Positions 63,584-64,000 of a stretch of 64,000 nucleotides of DNA are shown here, one piece after another (positions within the stretch are counted from its first letter, which is position 1; each line of letters starts with the position of its first letter). The notes beneath the pieces are model-generated. The model was not told where the DNA came from, did no database searches, and was given only the letters and a program-made list of their open reading frames with translations. The DNA is taken from contig NZ_NPKN01000004.1 in NCBI RefSeq assembly GCF_008329435.1, positions 248,001-312,000 on the forward strand, given 5' to 3'. Both the position numbers and the translations under genes were made by a program. Source of the stretch: Rhodanobacter sp. T12-5. GTDB taxonomy: Bacteria; Pseudomonadota; Gammaproteobacteria; Xanthomonadales; Rhodanobacteraceae.

Positions 63584-64000
63584 ATGCGCAAGACGGTTTT
63601 GTCGCTGATGTCGATCGCAGCGCTGGCTCTGGTCGGATGCACCCCCCATTCGTCGTCGCAGACGAATGCCGATGCTCCAACTTCCGCCGGCACCGCGGCC
63701 GTGACCAGTGTTCCCGGTGAGGTCAGCGGCACGATTTCCGTGCGTGGCACCGTTCAGCCGTCGGACAAGGCGCAGCTGGTGATCAATCTGGTCGACGTGT
63801 CGTCCACCGCGGTGGGTTCGCCGCCGCTGGCCAGCAAGACATCGCCAGCGGGCACGTTTCCGCAGCCGTTCAAGTTAACCTTCAACCCGGCCGAGGTGAA
63901 GCCGGGTGACCTGTACGTGGTACAGGCGATCCTCACCGATGGCGAGCGTCACTACTCGATGCCGATCCAGGCACCGGTGCTGGCCAAGGGCAGCAAGAAC
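63584..64000 (+). CDS. YbaY-like lipoprotein (partial, runs off window end)
   Basis: The frame opened at the ATG 63584 (ACGAGG eight bases upstream) stays open for 139 codons to the right edge. Lipobox ALVGC (Cys18) follows a short signal. The mature part begins with a Ser/Thr/Ala-rich linker, then VSGTISVRGTVQPSDKAQLVINLVDVS and LTFNPAEVKPGDLYVVQAILTDG, the pattern of the YbaY family of beta-sandwich lipoproteins. It would be anchored in the outer or inner membrane; its function is poorly known. Confidence 0.8.
   Translation, partial: MRKTVLSLMSIAALALVGCTPHSSSQTNADAPTSAGTAAVTSVPGEVSGTISVRGTVQPSDKAQLVINLVDVSSTAVGSPPLASKTSPAGTFPQPFKLTFNPAEVKPGDLYVVQAILTDGERHYSMPIQAPVLAKGSKN

Overview
The window is high-GC, densely packed chromosomal DNA. 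Gene content and order point to the gammaproteobacterial family Rhodanobacteraceae (Rhodanobacter or Dyella type, order Lysobacterales/Xanthomonadales). This is an inference from family resemblance and from GTAG-type REP palindromes, a zinc-finger-free TopA with a Lys/Ala-rich tail, and def-fmt-rsmB diverging from lysM-dprA-topA-tsaC. No phage, plasmid or CRISPR locus is visible.

Layout. 1-8.6 kb: an FtsX-type permease, ATPase and lipoprotein adaptor, followed by an alpha/beta hydrolase, two half-size DMT transporters, a DegT aminotransferase, an arginase-fold protein, a FemAB/GNAT acyltransferase, an acyl carrier protein and a ketosynthase. It reads as an uncharacterised acyl-amine or lipid biosynthesis and export locus. 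9-11.5 kb: an SGNH/AlgJ-like plus MBOAT/AlgI-like O-acetylation pair. 11.5-12.2 kb: a gene-free AT-rich stretch with a 163-bp inverted-repeat element. 12.2-14.4 kb: a class III aminotransferase and an MtnX-like phosphatase. 14.5-21.8 kb: a PAP2-like protein, an OMF-adaptor-RND efflux system and a YncE-like beta-propeller. 22-25.5 kb: a GT9 glycosyltransferase and a QseBC/PmrAB-type two-component system with a PmrA-like box at its own promoter.

25.6-38.4 kb is a photo-oxidative stress region. It holds a lipocalin, an eight-gene lipid-modifying set (two cyclopropane/methyl-fatty-acid synthase-type methyltransferases, DUF1295, DUF2878, DUF1365, a flavin oxidoreductase, a desaturase and divergent TspO), a GGDEF protein beside a broken tandem copy of its own 5' half, a photolyase, and an ECF sigma factor with its ChrR-type zinc anti-sigma factor. 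The ChrR metal-binding residues are all present. This matches the singlet-oxygen RpoE-ChrR regulon known from Rhodobacter.

38.6-41 kb holds tRNA-Ile(CAU) interrupted in the anticodon loop by a 255-nt self-splicing-type group I intron, next to rpoD. This is the most striking feature of the window. 41.1-51.9 kb: dtd, then a lipid A/LPS set (LpxL-type acyltransferase, two GT39 transferases, CDP-glycerol-type, GT2 and GT4 transferases, O-antigen ligase). 52-64 kb: housekeeping genes rsmB, fmt, def, a LysM protein, dprA, topA, tsaC, an orphan AMP-ligase, purD and a YbaY-like lipoprotein cut by the window end.
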